A stretch of 64,000 bases of DNA, taken from NCBI RefSeq assembly GCF_003049525.1, contig NZ_PYWL01000003.1:1-64000 (forward strand), read 5' to 3'. The number at the start of each line of letters is the position of its first letter. Position 1 is the stretch's first letter. This DNA comes from Lysinibacillus fusiformis. GTDB taxonomy: Bacteria; Bacillota; Bacilli; Bacillales_A; Planococcaceae. The position numbers were made by a program, and so were the translations under genes. This document shows, piece after piece, positions 34,601-43,997 of this stretch. Under the pieces are notes generated by a model. The model did no database searches, was not told the DNA's origin, and saw only the letters and a program-made list of their open reading frames with translations.

Positions 34601-35902
34601 GTGATTCTATTAGCTATAGTTCAAGTCGCCATTCAGTGTATTTTAGTAGCTTTTGTCATAGGGAAACGTTTTATTCGAAAGGAAAATATTATTGCAGTTA
34701 TACTGTTTAGTCTAATAATGGGCGGGCTATATCCGTATCTAGATATTTTTGGTTCGCTCTTAATATTTGCGTTTGTTCTTGGTATGTTTAAGTATACATA
34801 TCTAAAGTGGATACCTGCACTGTACTACGCATCAACAATAATGATCGGTATGATCCTCATTGATCATATAACAACTTTCATTTTGGGAAAAGTTTTAGAT
34901 ATTGATACAATCTCCTCAGCAACAAACGAACTCATTTTTTCAGCCGTATTACTACATCAATTTATCACACTCATCATTGGTATTATATTTATAAATCTTT
35001 GGAAAAAAATTACTTTCAGAGTTTTTGAGAAGGATGCAGAAGATAGGATTACAAAACGAATTTTAGCTTTCTTGGGTCTTTTTACATATACAATTTATTT
35101 TACAATGATTGTTTATGTACGATTAACAGGAAATCAAAATACGCTAGTATTGATGAATACGCTGTACTTATTTATTTATTTCGTCATTTTTGCTGTCAGT
35201 TTGTCGTTCCTAGTATATACCTTCAGAAAGCAGTTAGAGATGAGGGAGAAGGAAATAGAGCTAAACAGTATACAAATGTACACGGAACAGCTGGAAAAAA
35301 ACTATTATGAAATGCGAACTTTTCGCCATGATTACATCAATATCCTATCTTCTATGTCCGAATATATTAACAATCGTGATATGAATGCTTTAGAGAGCTA
35401 TTTTAATGATAATATTATGCGTGTCAGTCAAGAGATTCGTGATAATGATTTTAAAATGAGAGGATTGTCTGAAATTAAAATTCCAGAAGTAAAAGGTTTG
35501 GTTTCCTCCAAACTGATTACAGCACAAGAAAAGGGGATAGATGTGGTTTTTGAATGCCCTAACGAAATTCATTATTTGAATATGGACAGTGTACTATTGT
35601 GCCGCTGTATTGGAATTATTTTAGACAATGCCATTGAAGCAGCTGAAGAGGTGGAGAAGGGTATCATACGAGTGGGGTTTGTTGAGCTCGAACAATCCGT
35701 GTCCTTTGTAGTTTGGAATACGTTTAGTGATACCGGACATAAACTTTTTCAATATTTCGAAAAAGGATTCTCGACAAAAGGTGAAAATCGAGGGCTGGGG
35801 CTGAACAGCCTGAAGAAGATGGTTGATCAAGAAAATATGACACAGTTGGATACAGTTATCGAGGATGGTTTTTTTAAGCAGGAAATTGTAATTTTAAAGT
35901 GA
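34601..35902 (+). CDS. agrC: AgrC-like sensor histidine kinase
   Basis: A 433-residue membrane kinase. About six hydrophobic helices fill residues 1-205, the part that senses cyclic peptides in AgrC. Then come a coiled coil and the phospho-acceptor His in MRTFRHDYINILSSM (about 245), and a GHKL ATPase domain with LLCRCIGIILDNAIEAAEE (N box) and STKGENRGLGLNSLKKMV (G box, near the end), typical of the HPK10 family. The start is GTG 34601. It is followed after 9 bases by the response regulator. Confidence 0.93.
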   Translation: MILLAIVQVAIQCILVAFVIGKRFIRKENIIAVILFSLIMGGLYPYLDIFGSLLIFAFVLGMFKYTYLKWIPALYYASTIMIGMILIDHITTFILGKVLDIDTISSATNELIFSAVLLHQFITLIIGIIFINLWKKITFRVFEKDAEDRITKRILAFLGLFTYTIYFTMIVYVRLTGNQNTLVLMNTLYLFIYFVIFAVSLSFLVYTFRKQLEMREKEIELNSIQMYTEQLEKNYYEMRTFRHDYINILSSMSEYINNRDMNALESYFNDNIMRVSQEIRDNDFKMRGLSEIKIPEVKGLVSSKLITAQEKGIDVVFECPNEIHYLNMDSVLLCRCIGIILDNAIEAAEEVEKGIIRVGFVELEQSVSFVVWNTFSDTGHKLFQYFEKGFSTKGENRGLGLNSLKKMVDQENMTQLDTVIEDGFFKQEIVILK

Positions 35903-35911
35903 GGGATTGAG

Positions 35912-36655
35912 ATGATTGATGTTTTTATCTGCGAAGATCAAAAGGAACAAAGAGAGAAGATAGCCAGATATGTTTCAAATTATATAATGATTGAAAATCT
36001 GGATATGCAACTGGTCCTAACGACCGCGGATCCAGAAGAATTATTACACTATATAAATGAGAGTAAACGATCTGGTTTATATTTTCTTGATATTGACCTG
36101 AATCATGAGATGAATGGTATCACACTTGGCGCGGAAATCAGAAAAGTGGATCCAATAGGCGATATTGTTTTTGTCACAACGCACTCAGAACTTACTTATT
36201 TAAATTTCATTTATAAAGTAGCAGCGATGGATTTTATTATTAAAGATGATGTTGATTCAATACAAAGTAAGGTTATTAGCTGTTTAAAGGTGACAAATGA
36301 AAGAAAGCAAGTGACGAATAAGACATCCAATAAAAAATTCGTTCAAAGAATTGCAGATAAAATTATTAGTGTTAATTTTGATGAAATTATGTTTTTTGAA
36401 TCCTCTCCATTACATAAAGTTGTTTTACATTTGGATAATCGTCAAGTGGAGTTTTACGGGAAACTGAAAGACGTAGAAAAAGAGTATGAAAGTTTCATTC
36501 GTTGCCATAATTCCTTTGTAGTAAATATCGACAATATTCAGGAAGTGGATTTTAAAAAGAAAGAAATATTAATGAAAAACGGAGAAATTTGTTATGGGTC
36601 GGCACGAATGATTAAGGCTGTACAGAAAAAATTAGAAATGAATGTTATCGAATAA
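35912..36655 (+). CDS. agrA: AgrA-like response regulator with LytTR DNA-binding domain
   Basis: A 247-residue regulator. The receiver domain (1-120) has acidic EDQ near residue 8 and the phospho-acceptor Asp in YFLDIDLNHEMNG (about 58-60). The C-terminal LytTR domain (about 140-243) shows IMFFESSPLHKVVLHLDNRQVEFYGKLKDVEKE and FIRCHNSFVVN. LytTR proteins bind 9-base direct repeats about 21-22 bases apart; such repeats lie before the precursor genes at 20903. ATG follows TGAGGGATTGAG. A terminator follows. Confidence 0.94.
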   Translation: MIDVFICEDQKEQREKIARYVSNYIMIENLDMQLVLTTADPEELLHYINESKRSGLYFLDIDLNHEMNGITLGAEIRKVDPIGDIVFVTTHSELTYLNFIYKVAAMDFIIKDDVDSIQSKVISCLKVTNERKQVTNKTSNKKFVQRIADKIISVNFDEIMFFESSPLHKVVLHLDNRQVEFYGKLKDVEKEYESFIRCHNSFVVNIDNIQEVDFKKKEILMKNGEICYGSARMIKAVQKKLEMNVIE

Positions 36656-36720
36656 AAGTATGTTTATTAAAAATGGATGAATTTAACGGAAATAGAAAAG
36701 GTAGAATCATTACTTAAAAT

Positions 36721-36766
36721 ATCCGGTAAATGCTAGTTAATAAACTAACATTTACCGGATGTTTTT
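36721..36766 (+). terminator. Terminator of the agr-type operon
   Basis: ATCCGGTAAATG pairs with CATTTACCGGAT, with inner TAGTTA/TAACTA pairing, followed by TTTTT. Confidence 0.9.
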
Positions 36767-36828
36767 ATGCCAACATTTGTGTTAATTAGTAATGATTATA
36801 CGAATTGTCTATTATGATGCCTAACAAC

Positions 36829-36857
36829 TTGACAGAAGTCTAAATGGGGAGTACTAT
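36829..36857 (+). promoter_or_regulatory. Sigma-A-type promoter for the LTA-synthase-like gene
   Basis: TTGACA (36829-36834) and TACTAT (36852-36857) are separated by 17 bases, 119 bases before the gene start. Confidence 0.72.
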
Positions 36858-36976
36858 ACATTGGTCGCGAAAAAAGCTATCGTGGCGTAACATTATTTTA
36901 AATGCAATGCAATACTTATAATATAAGTTAATAGACATCAAGATTAAATTCAATAAGTACAAGGTAGGTGCAAGAA

Positions 36977-38929
36977 ATGAGAAATTTATTAAGTAAAAAA
37001 GACGACCTATTGAATAACTTTTTTGGAATATATGTAGTAGCTGTTTTAATGTTATGGATTAAAACATACATCTCTCAACAAACACAATTTGACCTAGGTG
37101 TAGAAGGAGTAATTCAACAATTCCTTTTACTATTAAATCCACTTGGCTCAGCCATGCTATTTTTAGGATTTTCATTTATCTTTAGAGGAAAACGAAAATA
37201 TACATCACTTGTTGTAGTGTACACGCTGATGTCCATTCTTTTGTATGCTAATATTGTTTATTACCGATTTTTTAGTGATTTCATTACATTGCCAACACTT
37301 TCTCAAACGCAGAACTTTGGTGATTTAGGTGGTAGTGTTCTTTCTTTATTAAAACCATATGATATCTTGTTCTTCGTTGATGTATTCGTAATGTTCTACC
37401 TACGATTCTCAAAAAGAATTCAAAAAGATACAAAACGTTTTGGCTATAAAAAGGCAATGGCGATCATTACATGTGCATTAGCTATTTCAATTCTTAATTT
37501 AGGGTTAGCTGAGGCTAATCGTCCACAGCTATTAACAAGAGGTTTTGATAGAAACTATATTGTGAAATATTTAGGAATGTATAACTATACGATCTATGAT
37601 TCAGTAGAAACGATGAAAGCATCTTCACAAAGAGCTTTAGCGGATAGTAGTGATATTACAGAAGTGATTAACTATACTAAAGCCAACTACGCAAAGCCTA
37701 ATGCTGATTATTTTGGTAAAGCAAAAGGAATGAACGTGATCTATTTACATTTAGAATCATTCCAAAACTTTCTTATCGACTATCAATTAAACGGTGAAGA
37801 AGTTACACCATTTCTAAACTCATTAGCAAAAGATAAAAATACATTGTATTTTGATAATTTCTTCCATCAAACTGGACAAGGTAAAACGTCCGATGCAGAA
37901 TTTATGCTAGAAAATTCTTTATTTGGGTTACCGCAAGGTTCTGCTTATATTACAAAAGCACAAAATACGTACCAGGCAGCTCCTAGTATTTTAAAAGATT
38001 ATGGTTATACATCGGCTGTATTCCATGGCAATAACGGAAGCTTCTGGAACAGAAACGTGATTTATAAATCCTTTGGTTTTGATAAGTTCTATGATGCTAG
38101 TTATTATAATACGGGGACTTCAGGTGACATGGCTGAGTATGGATTATTAGATAAACCCTTCTTTGAACAATCGCAAAATCTTTTAAGTTCTTTACCACAA
38201 CCGTTTTATACAAAATTAATTACGGTTGGGAATCACTACCCATATAAAATGAATCAAGACTTAGTAACAATCGATAAAGCAAATACAGGCGATGCAAGTG
38301 TTGATAATTATTTCCAAACTGCTCGTTATGCAGATGAAGCAATCGAACAAGTTTTCCAACAATTAAAAGAATCAGGTTTATATGATCATTCGATGATTGT
38401 TCTATATGGCGACCATTATGGTATTTCAGATAATCATAACGCAGCCATGAGTCAAGTAATTGGAAAAGATATTACACCATATGAAAGTGCTAATTTACAA
38501 CGCGTTCCATTATTCATCCATGTTCCGGGTATGGAGGGTGGTACTAACCATACGTATGGTGGGCAAACAGACCTTCTTCCAACGTTATTACATTTACTAG
38601 GAATTGATACGCAACAATTTGTTCAATTTGGATCTGACCTATTGTCAGAAGAGCACCATGAAATTGTGCCATTTAGAAATGGCGATTTTGTCAGCCCAAA
38701 AATCTATTCAGTGAATGAAAAATTTTATGATAATGAAACAGGTTTACCACTAGATGATAGTCAATTAGAGTCTGCGAAAACAATTAAGAATGAAGTAGAT
38801 CTTAAATTGCAACTATCTGATAAAGTCGTGAATGGTGACTTATTGAGATTCTATAAGCCAACAGGGTATACGCCAGTTGATCCATCTCAATATAATTACT
38901 CCAAAGAAGACGATGTAGAATCGAATTAA
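36977..38929 (+). CDS. Lipoteichoic acid synthase-like (LtaS/YfnI-type) sulfatase-fold membrane protein
   Basis: A 650-residue protein with five N-terminal membrane helices (about 15-175) and an extracellular sulfatase-type domain (about 240-600). In the known family it transfers glycerol-phosphate from phosphatidylglycerol to build lipoteichoic acid. The metal site is seen in IYLHLESFQNF (Glu), catalytic Thr in GQGKTSDAEFM, and YGDHYGISDNHN. ATG 36977 follows AAGGTAGG; the GTG at 36968 overlaps that site. Bacillus has several paralogues, so the exact role (housekeeping or sporulation) is open. Confidence 0.92.
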   Translation: MRNLLSKKDDLLNNFFGIYVVAVLMLWIKTYISQQTQFDLGVEGVIQQFLLLLNPLGSAMLFLGFSFIFRGKRKYTSLVVVYTLMSILLYANIVYYRFFSDFITLPTLSQTQNFGDLGGSVLSLLKPYDILFFVDVFVMFYLRFSKRIQKDTKRFGYKKAMAIITCALAISILNLGLAEANRPQLLTRGFDRNYIVKYLGMYNYTIYDSVETMKASSQRALADSSDITEVINYTKANYAKPNADYFGKAKGMNVIYLHLESFQNFLIDYQLNGEEVTPFLNSLAKDKNTLYFDNFFHQTGQGKTSDAEFMLENSLFGLPQGSAYITKAQNTYQAAPSILKDYGYTSAVFHGNNGSFWNRNVIYKSFGFDKFYDASYYNTGTSGDMAEYGLLDKPFFEQSQNLLSSLPQPFYTKLITVGNHYPYKMNQDLVTIDKANTGDASVDNYFQTARYADEAIEQVFQQLKESGLYDHSMIVLYGDHYGISDNHNAAMSQVIGKDITPYESANLQRVPLFIHVPGMEGGTNHTYGGQTDLLPTLLHLLGIDTQQFVQFGSDLLSEEHHEIVPFRNGDFVSPKIYSVNEKFYDNETGLPLDDSQLESAKTIKNEVDLKLQLSDKVVNGDLLRFYKPTGYTPVDPSQYNYSKEDDVESN

Positions 38930-38950
38930 TGGTAATCCTTTGCTAGGCAG

Positions 38951-39037
38951 GTTAAGAAAATGAGTAAGGTATCAAGGAGAGTATGTTTGAGTGCTCAGGA
39001 TACCTTACCATTAGCTTGACCTGTTTTTTTATACCTG
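38951..39037 (+). terminator. Nested terminator after the LTA-synthase-like gene
   Basis: CAGGTTAAG pairs with CTTGACCTG and GTAAGGTATC with GATACCTTAC inside it; a run of T follows. Confidence 0.8.
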
Positions 39038-39070
39038 ATGATTCAGCACGAAGTAAAATAATTAAGGTAA

Positions 39071-39102
39071 ACCTTACAGCCACTAAGGTTGTAAGGCTTT
39101 TT
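39071..39102 (+). repeat. Copy of the tRNA-Arg terminator hairpin
   Basis: The hairpin CCTTACAGCCAC...GTTGTAAGG with following T-run matches 16941-16972 at 29 of 32 bases in direct orientation. No gene ends directly before it (the preceding gene has its own terminator), so it looks like a duplicated or left-over element. See the finding on a possible island. Confidence 0.75.
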
Positions 39103-39251
39103 ATTTTTTTGTAGGAAAGATTCTGTAAGTTTAATGCAAATAGCGAGTATTTGCAATAATAACGCGAAAATTGTGAGAAAATGGAGGAAAACTATTCATA
39201 TATGAAGAAGTAATAAAGGGCTATTATTTTATTTTCAAGAGGGGGATTTTT

Positions 39252-39767
39252 TTGCAATTATTGTTTAAATATAATTGGGTGGTAAGAGAAGATTGGTTCC
39301 GTTGGTGTGAAGAGTTGAGTGAAGAAGAACTTTTAGAAAATAGAACAGGTGGTATGGGTAATATACTACATACACTCTTCCACATAGTGGATGTAGAGTG
39401 GAGTTGGATACGTGTGCTACAAGGTAAAGATGATTTTCAGGAGAATTTTGATGACTATAAAAGCCTTGAAAAAGTTCGGAAATTAACAGATGAGTTTCAT
39501 TTAGAAGTAGCAAGCTTTGTAAACAAATGGGATGCTAGTATGGAAGAGCGTTTACTTCATCTTCCATTAGAGGATGGAACAATCGAGACGCATACATGGG
39601 GTGAAATCGTTCGCCATACTATTGCACATGAAATTCACCATATAGGACAATTATCAATTTGGGCTAGGGAGATTGGGAAAAAGCCAGTTTCTGCAAACCT
39701 AATTAGACGAGGTCTTCCCTCAGCATTCGTGGATTCGGTAGATGCACTTCAAGCAGACCCAAAATAA
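39252..39767 (+). CDS. DinB-family four-helix protein
   Basis: A 171-residue DinB/YfiT-like putative metal-dependent protein; members include bacillithiol or mycothiol transferases, but most have no known function. The three-His metal site is suggested by HTLFHIVDVEWSWI (about 40-53) and HEIHHIGQLSIWA (about 125-137). The start is TTG 39252 after GAGGGGG. It ends in a terminator. The neighbouring minus-strand gene encodes a distant member of the same fold. Confidence 0.88.
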   Translation: MQLLFKYNWVVREDWFRWCEELSEEELLENRTGGMGNILHTLFHIVDVEWSWIRVLQGKDDFQENFDDYKSLEKVRKLTDEFHLEVASFVNKWDASMEERLLHLPLEDGTIETHTWGEIVRHTIAHEIHHIGQLSIWAREIGKKPVSANLIRRGLPSAFVDSVDALQADPK

Positions 39768-39819
39768 AAAGCCACTCAGATGAGAGGCAATTGTCTTTGA
39801 ATGGCTGAATAGATCAGTG

Positions 39820-39855
39820 ATAAACCTCTCTCTTTAGGGTGAGGTTTATTTTTAT
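39820..39855 (+). terminator. Terminator after the DinB-family gene
   Basis: ATAAACCTC pairs with GAGGTTTAT and is followed by TTTTT. Confidence 0.85.
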
Positions 39856-39910
39856 GCAATTCGTTCCGTATTCTTTACAGAATGGGTGCCAAAATATAAT
39901 CTAATAAATA

Positions 39911-40375
39911 CTATCTTTTCATCTTACGAATATATGCTAATTGTCCAATATGGTAGGCATTATGAGTGGTGGCATTGGAGATGATAGCCCACCATTCGGC
40001 CTTCACTGGAAAACCATTTACATCAGATAGTAGTTGCTCCTCTTCAAGAAGTTCCTGCCACTGAAGTAGCGTTTTTAACAATTTATCCTTTAGCTCCAAG
40101 AAAGTGACCTCATCTCTAAGAAGAAAGGTATCATCATTGCTTTTAACTTGTGGAATGGCTTGGACATGATTTTCCTTATATCTGATTTGCCAAGTTTCAT
40201 TCCAATAAATGAGATGTTGGACAATTTCAGCGATACTATGACTGGATTCATCGGGTTTCCAAAATGCAACTTCCTCAGAAAGTCCTTCAACTACTTCATG
40301 AAATGACATATACCAGCTACGATCATTTGCATTTGCTAGAAGTTGATCTAACAAAATAGTCTTAGCATCCATCAT
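39911..40375 (-). CDS. Second DinB-family protein
   Basis: A 154-residue four-helix protein of the DinB superfamily. Metal-binding His positions appear in IVQHLIYWNETW (about 50-61) and THNAYHIGQLAYIRK (about 138-152), spaced as in the family. The substrate is unknown. It is convergent with the other DinB-fold gene and shares little sequence with it outside the His motifs, so it is not a recent duplicate. Confidence 0.85.
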   Translation of the reverse strand: MMDAKTILLDQLLANANDRSWYMSFHEVVEGLSEEVAFWKPDESSHSIAEIVQHLIYWNETWQIRYKENHVQAIPQVKSNDDTFLLRDEVTFLELKDKLLKTLLQWQELLEEEQLLSDVNGFPVKAEWWAIISNATTHNAYHIGQLAYIRKMKR

Positions 40376-40565
40376 TCACGTTCCATCTCCTTCCTAGTAT
40401 ACTTCTTACTAGTTTATCATGTTAATGACTGGCCTGAAAACAATACATCAATACGAGCTATATCTGTACAAAACATTCGCATAAAAGACTTTTGATTACG
40501 ATAGGCGAATTGTTATAATAAAAAATGCACCTATGACACAGATAAAAAAGGATTTGGAGGAAAAA

Positions 40566-40994
40566 ATGGATAAAGAGCAAATTATAGTGAAAGCTATTTG
40601 TGTATTTAGAAAAGCAGATGCAATACTTGTCTGTGAAGGCTTTGATGAAGTAAAGGGGACATTTTATTATCGACCAATAGGCGGAAAAATTGAATTTGGT
40701 GAAACGAGTTCGAAAGCGGTAAGGCGAGAAATATTGGAAGAAATCGAAGCGAATATTACTAACTTAAAGCATGTAGGTACAATCGAGAATATATTTACAT
40801 ATAATGGTGATAATGGGCATGAAATAGTGTTTGTCCATGAAGCAGAATTTATTGACATGTCCTTTTATGAAAAAGCTTCTTTTTGGGGGCTAGAAGATAA
40901 TGGCATACGCTTTAAATTGCTGTGGAAGCCCATTAGTGACTTTTCAAATAATAAATGTAATTTAGTTCCGGATGGATTATTTGAATTGCTCTAG
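40566..40994 (+). CDS. Nudix hydrolase
   Basis: A 142-residue Nudix-fold pyrophosphohydrolase. The Nudix box is complete: GGKIEFGETSSKAVRREILEEI (Gly, Glu, then REILEE), about residues 39-60, which binds Mg and splits a nucleoside-diphosphate-linked substrate. The substrate is unknown. I choose ATG 40566 because TTGGAGG is 7 bases upstream; an in-frame ATG at 40533 has none. Confidence 0.9.
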   Translation: MDKEQIIVKAICVFRKADAILVCEGFDEVKGTFYYRPIGGKIEFGETSSKAVRREILEEIEANITNLKHVGTIENIFTYNGDNGHEIVFVHEAEFIDMSFYEKASFWGLEDNGIRFKLLWKPISDFSNNKCNLVPDGLFELL

Positions 40995-41050
40995 GTTTTA
41001 CGTAATGACTATAAGTATCGTATGAAAACTAAGTTTAATGGGGTGAGGAC

Positions 41051-41368
41051 ATGAGTAAAACTAGGCTATTTGTGATATTTTTATTATTTGCATTTGTAGG
41101 CTTATTTGTAGCCGGTTTTTATTCTATTAATCATGTACAAGTTGAAAGCACCTATCTACTTGAAGAACAAAATATTGTCGAAAAGAACGGCCAATATTAT
41201 TTGTTAATTGATGACCGAGAGCTGATTTTATCAAAGAACTTTTACGAAAAAATACAATTAGAAAAGTATAATGAATATAAAATTAATTATGTATATAATC
41301 GTTTAATCAATAACGATGGTGAAGTGGTGAAGCTTAAAAGATATGGTGAACAGCCATGGGGAAAATAA
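41051..41368 (+). CDS. Small membrane-anchored protein, unknown
   Basis: A 105-residue protein with one N-terminal helix (LFVIFLLFAFVGLFVAGFYSI, broken here as LFVIFLLFAF then VGLFVAGFY) and an extracellular, beta-rich domain of about 75 residues. No family recognised. It has a GGGGTGAGG ribosome site before ATG. The gene stands alone. Confidence 0.7.
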   Translation: MSKTRLFVIFLLFAFVGLFVAGFYSINHVQVESTYLLEEQNIVEKNGQYYLLIDDRELILSKNFYEKIQLEKYNEYKINYVYNRLINNDGEVVKLKRYGEQPWGK

Positions 41369-41420
41369 CAAAGCGCTATGAATGTTCAGCGTTAATTTTC
41401 ATTGATAGTGGTTCACGACA

Positions 41421-41624
41421 TTAAGATAGATCTGCAATTAATCTACCGACACCTCTAAACAACCAAAAAATTAATCTGAATGGCAATAAAATCAGCTCTG
41501 GTATCCAACAAAGCACATCTAGAAGTAATTCTAATAGGGAGTACTTATTATGTTCTTTGCTTTTTCTCGTTTTTCTTTTCTTACTTTGCCACCATTCAAT
41601 CATAAAACAAACCCCGTTTCCCAA
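41421..41624 (-). CDS. Small basic membrane protein, unknown
   Basis: A 67-residue protein with a basic segment (WWQSKKRKTRKSKEHNK) and a C-terminal hydrophobic helix ending FRLIFWLFRGVGRLIADL. Two start choices exist, M at 41624 or MIEWWQ at 41603; both ribosome sites are weak. The codon pattern and helix suggest a real protein, but no function is apparent. Confidence 0.5.
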   Translation of the reverse strand: MGNGVCFMIEWWQSKKRKTRKSKEHNKYSLLELLLDVLCWIPELILLPFRLIFWLFRGVGRLIADLS

Positions 41625-41778
41625 AATTCAGTCGAATCATATAACTTTTATTAAATAAATTTACGTTCAAGATTGGATTTAGTTTCATTTTTTGTAGCGT
41701 TTCATTATTTTAAAATAGCCAGTTACTCATGACTATTCGAGTAACTGGCTATTTATTTAATCCATGGGATTAAGGAGA

Positions 41779-42258
41779 TTATAATGGTATATAAAGTTTA
41801 ATAATATGATTATGATTGTTCATAGCTGCTAGATCATCCCATTGTTCGATATCAAATGGTCGCGGGGTTACATAGTTATGGTCTTCCAACCAATCATTCA
41901 TAGCCATATAGGTATTATCGATATTTTCCTCAGGTCCTTGGTGCTTAAATACTAAAAATCCACCGTTAGGAATGGTATGTGTAATCATAGCGTTTGGTAC
42001 AAATGAAAAATCACTTACTTCCACTGCTACGATATGTGTATAAGGGGTGTCAGGTGTCCATTCTTCTTCATCATATACTTGGATAAGAAAAATGCTATTA
42101 TCTATCCTATTTTTGATGAAAGGAAGTTGAATTAAAACTTGTTCTCGTAGATTTTTTACAATGTTTAATTGAATGTCCTCGTTTAGACTGGCCTTCGTAG
42201 AAAATCCTATGAAATTCATCCTTTGTTTATGGACCTTTTCAACATCTTTTAATAACAT
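41779..42258 (-). CDS. GyrI-like effector-binding domain protein
   Basis: A 159-residue stand-alone protein of the GyrI-like/AraC effector-binding fold. It shows the usual features: VHKQRMNFIGFSTKASL at the N-terminus, YTHIVAVEVSDFSFVPNAMITHTIPNGGFLVFKHQG in the middle and MAMNDWLEDHNYVTPRPFDIEQWD near the end. Such domains bind hydrophobic cationic small molecules; free-standing members may sequester or sense drugs. No DNA-binding domain is attached. Confidence 0.82.
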   Translation of the reverse strand: MLLKDVEKVHKQRMNFIGFSTKASLNEDIQLNIVKNLREQVLIQLPFIKNRIDNSIFLIQVYDEEEWTPDTPYTHIVAVEVSDFSFVPNAMITHTIPNGGFLVFKHQGPEENIDNTYMAMNDWLEDHNYVTPRPFDIEQWDDLAAMNNHNHIIKLYIPL

Positions 42259-42332
42259 TTACTCACTAACCTTTCTGTTTTAGAATATCCTAGCAAAAGC
42301 TTGTGGTATATAGTCCAACATTCCATAGACAA

Positions 42333-43829
42333 TTAATCTAGCACTTTCCTTTTTGTCATAATGAGTATAATCCCCCATGTTAAATATAGAATACAAGCCA
42401 TTATAATGCTATCAAATAATACCAATATAGAGGTCGGTGCCCACACCTTAATAAAGGTCCAATTTAAACCGCCAAGTAATACTTCTGGTGCCATAAAAAT
42501 CGCTGTTATCAGGATGGCAACGAGTAATGAATGGACCATTAATAAAATTATTTTCTTGTTAGTTAGCTTAGTCAATTGGCGTCTTTTTTTATAAATATTG
42601 TTGGCCGTTTTGATTAAAAGATAGCAAAGGATTAGGCAGATTCCTATTATAATGATACTTATTATCGTGACGATTTTATCTAGCTTTTGATAGCTATTAG
42701 CATGTTGGGGAGCTGTTGTTTTACCTTCCCACAAATCCATGATTCCTTGGCCGATAGCAGTTGTCGAGCTTGTATTCATATTGGCTAAAATTGCAACCCC
42801 TATTTGCTCATCAGGCTGCATCATGAAATACGATGTAAACGTCGGATTTTCTCCAGCATGGTAAATGTAGGGCTTGTTTTCATTGTCAACCACTGCCCAA
42901 CCAGTAGCATAAAAAGTATTTGTATCAAAAGGTTCTACAGAGTGGTCAGGGGTATGGGATTCTTTAATGGTGTTAGCGTCAATCGAATAAATGTCACTAT
43001 TGCCTAACTGTAATTTCAACCATTTTGCAATATCATTTGCGTTACTGATGATATAGCCAGCAGGGATATTTCCTCGGTAGATAGGGGCTGTAAAAGGTCG
43101 CTCTTTCATAAGCCCTATTTTATAACCCGAAGCCATATGAGGGGATTCTACTTGATGAATTCCTACAAACGATTCATACATACCGATAGGTTCTAAAATT
43201 TTATGTTTGACGTATTGATCATAGGGCATTTTGGATACTTGTTCAATGAGTAGTCCTAACACATCGTAATTAATCGTTGCATATTCAAAAGAGCTTCCTG
43301 GTTTTCGATTTAATGTTTGATGTAGTAATGTTTTGACCGTTTGTTCAAGGGCGTTTTTGTCAGTGCTTTCTGGAATTTGAACTATGGAATTAGAAGGAAT
43401 CCCACTTGTATGCGACAGTAATTGCTGAATCGTTATAACTTCTTTTTTTCCATTATAGGTTAACGTTAGCCATGGGATATATGTTTGAATATCATCTGAA
43501 CGTTTCAGTACTCCCTTTTTTTCCAATTGGAGAATGGCAAGGCCAGTAAAGGCTTTAGATGTCGAGCCTAGCTCAAAAAGAGTATCTGAAGTGACGGGTG
43601 TCTTTGACTTCGTATCTGCATACCCAAATCCTTTTTGATAAACGGTTACCCCCTTATCAACAATAATTACTGAAAGGCCAGGGATTTTACTAAGAGCTTG
43701 TTGTTCCTCAATAAAGTGTTCAATTTTACGGATTTTTTCTTTGGATGTTGCATGTGCGAATTGTGGTAACATCGTACAAAATACTAGCATTACAGCAATC
43801 ATCACAGATTTTTTAATAAATAGTGTCAT
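42333..43829 (-). CDS. Beta-lactamase/PBP-like serine hydrolase with membrane C-terminus
   Basis: A 498-residue class-C beta-lactamase-family protein. A signal peptide (SVMIAVMLVFCTMLPQFAHA) precedes the hydrolase domain (about 30-370) with the SxxK motif in LGSTSKAFTGL (about 88-98), FEYATINYDVLG where the YxN motif is expected, and YHAGENPTF as the third motif. Four hydrophobic helices fill the last 130 residues. This layout is found in Bacillus PbpE/YbbE-like proteins. Start ATG 43829 has GGAG eight bases upstream; the ATG at 43835 is too close. YAT or NYD instead of a plain YSN makes the general base uncertain. Confidence 0.88.
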   Translation of the reverse strand: MTLFIKKSVMIAVMLVFCTMLPQFAHATSKEKIRKIEHFIEEQQALSKIPGLSVIIVDKGVTVYQKGFGYADTKSKTPVTSDTLFELGSTSKAFTGLAILQLEKKGVLKRSDDIQTYIPWLTLTYNGKKEVITIQQLLSHTSGIPSNSIVQIPESTDKNALEQTVKTLLHQTLNRKPGSSFEYATINYDVLGLLIEQVSKMPYDQYVKHKILEPIGMYESFVGIHQVESPHMASGYKIGLMKERPFTAPIYRGNIPAGYIISNANDIAKWLKLQLGNSDIYSIDANTIKESHTPDHSVEPFDTNTFYATGWAVVDNENKPYIYHAGENPTFTSYFMMQPDEQIGVAILANMNTSSTTAIGQGIMDLWEGKTTAPQHANSYQKLDKIVTIISIIIIGICLILCYLLIKTANNIYKKRRQLTKLTNKKIILLMVHSLLVAILITAIFMAPEVLLGGLNWTFIKVWAPTSILVLFDSIIMACILYLTWGIILIMTKRKVLD

Positions 43830-43958
43830 GCTCATTTCTCCTTAACATATAAATTGCTTGTTACAACAAGGATTACTATATCAAGCAATTTATGGTCAAA
43901 CTATCGATTAACATGACTATTCCATAGAATACATGACAATTTTGTCATATAAGAGAAA

Positions 43959-43994
43959 AGGGCTACTCCTATAGTAAATAGGAGAGCCCTAATA
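43959..43994 (-). terminator. Terminator of the secreted repeat-protein gene
   Basis: Read on the minus strand, AGGGCT-CTCCTAT pairs with ATAGGAG-AGCCCT and is followed by TTTTCTCTT, just after the stop at 43998. Confidence 0.78.
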
Positions 43995-43997
43995 ATA

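Noticed and set aside
36977..38929. LTA-synthase-like gene as part of the RiPP cluster (self-protection)
   Set aside because: It has its own promoter and follows a strong terminator; thiopeptides act inside the cell, so a cell-wall role offers no clear protection.
39071..39102. att-like remnant of tRNA-Arg at the right repeat
   Set aside because: Only the terminator hairpin is repeated; no part of the tRNA T arm or acceptor is present, so a classic att site is not supported.
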